Below, piece by piece: positions 57,736 to 58,314 of a stretch of DNA of 58,314 nucleotides. The DNA comes from JAENVT01 sp031370825 (GTDB lineage: Bacteria > Actinomycetota > Acidimicrobiia > Acidimicrobiales > Ilumatobacteraceae). The notes below the pieces were generated by a model. That model did not search any database and was not told the origin of the DNA. It saw only the letters and a program-made list of their open reading frames with translations. Each line of letters starts with the position of its first letter. Positions within the stretch are counted from its first letter, which is position 1. The stretch lies in the NCBI GenBank assembly GCA_031370825.1, contig JANMRB010000023.1, positions 1-58,314 on the forward strand. Direction: 5' to 3'. Both the position numbers and the translations under genes were made by a program.

Positions 57736-58314
57736 ATGCACATCACGACCCGTCATTTCCGAGCTCTTGCCGCCGACGTCGATGATCTTCACCGGCAGAA
57801 CATGAAGACGTTCGCCGACGAGACCAGGGAGTTGCACCGCAGCCTCTACCGCTCACGTCGGTCCGCCGGCGGGCTCGACGACCAGACGATCGCCGGCTAT
57901 GCACAAAGCGTCGAGCTCGCCGCAGTCGCCGCATACACCGCCGCCGCCCCGGTCTTGAGCCCCGGCACGCTTCCGGTCGCCCAGCTGTTCATGATGCATC
58001 ACCAGCAGCACGCCGACGCCTTCGGTGCCGTGGCCGGGGCGAAGGCTGTGTCTGTGCCGAACAAGACGTTGGTTGCTGCCGTGACGCCGGCTCTGCAAGC
58101 AATCAAGGACGAGATGGGAGCGCTGGACTTCGCGTTCATGCTCGAGGGCCAGGCCGCCTACACCTACGCCGCTGCACTCACATTGCTACAAGATCCTGCT
58201 TACGCCGCGGCGACGGCCACGATCCTGCCGATCGAGGCCCAGCATCAAGTCGTGCTCGGGCTTGCGCTCGGCAAGGACGTCACAGCGGTCTTCCCAACCG
58301 GCGCGTTCGAGTCC
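57736..58314 (+). CDS. Ferritin-like domain protein, cut by window end
   Basis: At least 193 residues, running past the right edge. An AAGGAG SD at 57726-57731 precedes the ATG. The protein is helical: AQSVELAAVAAYTAAAPVLS, LFMMHHQQHADAFGAVAG, DFAFMLEGQAAYTYAAAL and IEAQHQVVLGLALG (in parts). Glu and His-x-x-His residues in these helices (VELAAVAAY, HHQQH, EGQAA, EAQH) fit a ferritin-like di-metal four-helix bundle. No signal peptide at the very start, though a cytoplasmic N-terminal segment precedes helix 1. With the cupredoxin upstream it may store or oxidise iron or act in copper stress. The C-terminus is unknown. Confidence 0.78.
   Translation, partial: MHITTRHFRALAADVDDLHRQNMKTFADETRELHRSLYRSRRSAGGLDDQTIAGYAQSVELAAVAAYTAAAPVLSPGTLPVAQLFMMHHQQHADAFGAVAGAKAVSVPNKTLVAAVTPALQAIKDEMGALDFAFMLEGQAAYTYAAALTLLQDPAYAAATATILPIEAQHQVVLGLALGKDVTAVFPTGAFES

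Noticed and set aside
1..58314. tRNA, rRNA, CRISPR arrays, insertion sequences, attachment sites, origin
   Set aside because: I saw no tRNA-like TTCGA loop with acceptor pairing, no repeated spacer structure, no transposase or integrase motif; reading by eye cannot fully exclude a tRNA.

Overview
This window reads as part of a high-GC actinobacterial chromosome. The taxonomic placement is my inference: the mix of F420-type LLM oxidoreductase, DUF1206 and DUF6454 proteins, many Rieske, PhyH and acyl-CoA enzymes and widespread leaderless-looking promoters fits a free-living actinobacterium, possibly of the Acidimicrobiia (Ilumatobacter-like) type. I see no rRNA or tRNA gene, CRISPR array, transposase or integrase. 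The one clear sign of rearrangement is a junction of two gene remnants at 54.5-55.0 kb.

Layout. 0-3.4 kb: modBC of a molybdate importer (modA would lie left of the window), then a 3-hydroxyacyl-CoA dehydrogenase and a methyltransferase. 3.4-10.7 kb: a TetR/BetI-like regulator divergent from a tightly packed six-gene operon (GcvT-like protein, PYROXD2-like flavoprotein, methyltransferase-like protein, YbaK-like deacylase, DUF1537 acid-sugar kinase, PdxA-family dehydrogenase). The last two match the known D-threonate/D-erythronate type pathway. 10.7-17 kb: an ArsR-MFS-flavin monooxygenase operon, two further MFS transporters and a dienelactone hydrolase. 17-22.6 kb: a SolA-like amine oxidase, a sterol-desaturase-like enzyme, a PhyH dioxygenase, an EamA exporter and a gamma-butyrobetaine-hydroxylase-like dioxygenase, pointing to catabolism of methylated or quaternary amines. 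22.6-26.1 kb: a structured 344-bp intergenic region, then a threonine degradation operon (LLM oxidoreductase, kbl, tdh).

26.2-31.9 kb: a four-gene cluster of circularly permuted ATP-grasp, alpha-E, a fused ATP-grasp/alpha-E and a transglutaminase. It is a predicted amidoligase/peptide-tag system of unknown product, and the fused copy seems to have lost its ATP-binding lysine. 32-36.5 kb: a small hypothetical, a squalene-cyclase-like protein, a molybdopterin oxidoreductase and ribokinase. 36.5-40.2 kb: a Fur-family regulator preceded by a 41-residue His/Asp-rich peptide gene that has its own palindromic operator, then an HxlR regulator divergent from a drug-efflux MFS and a thioesterase. 40.2-45 kb: a lipid-type cluster (DAG-kinase family, ankyrin protein, two PAP2 phosphatases, DUF1206). 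45-51 kb: glycosyltransferase, DUF6454, SPFH/NfeD pair, racemase-like protein, pterin-dehydratase/VOC fusion and a Rieske oxygenase. 51.4-58.3 kb: alpha/beta hydrolase, amidase, an orphan ectC with a strong terminator, the acyl-CoA dehydrogenase/LuxR junction, a second Rieske protein, DUF1269, a cupredoxin lipoprotein and a ferritin-like protein cut by the window end.

Across the window about sixteen start codons have a TAnnnT hexamer ending 6-8 bp upstream, the spacing expected of leaderless transcripts, while inner operon genes are coupled by 4-bp start/stop overlaps (ATGA, GTGA, TTGA and one CTGA). Start positions below were chosen on these rules, on Shine-Dalgarno (SD) spacing and on where family-like protein sequence begins.
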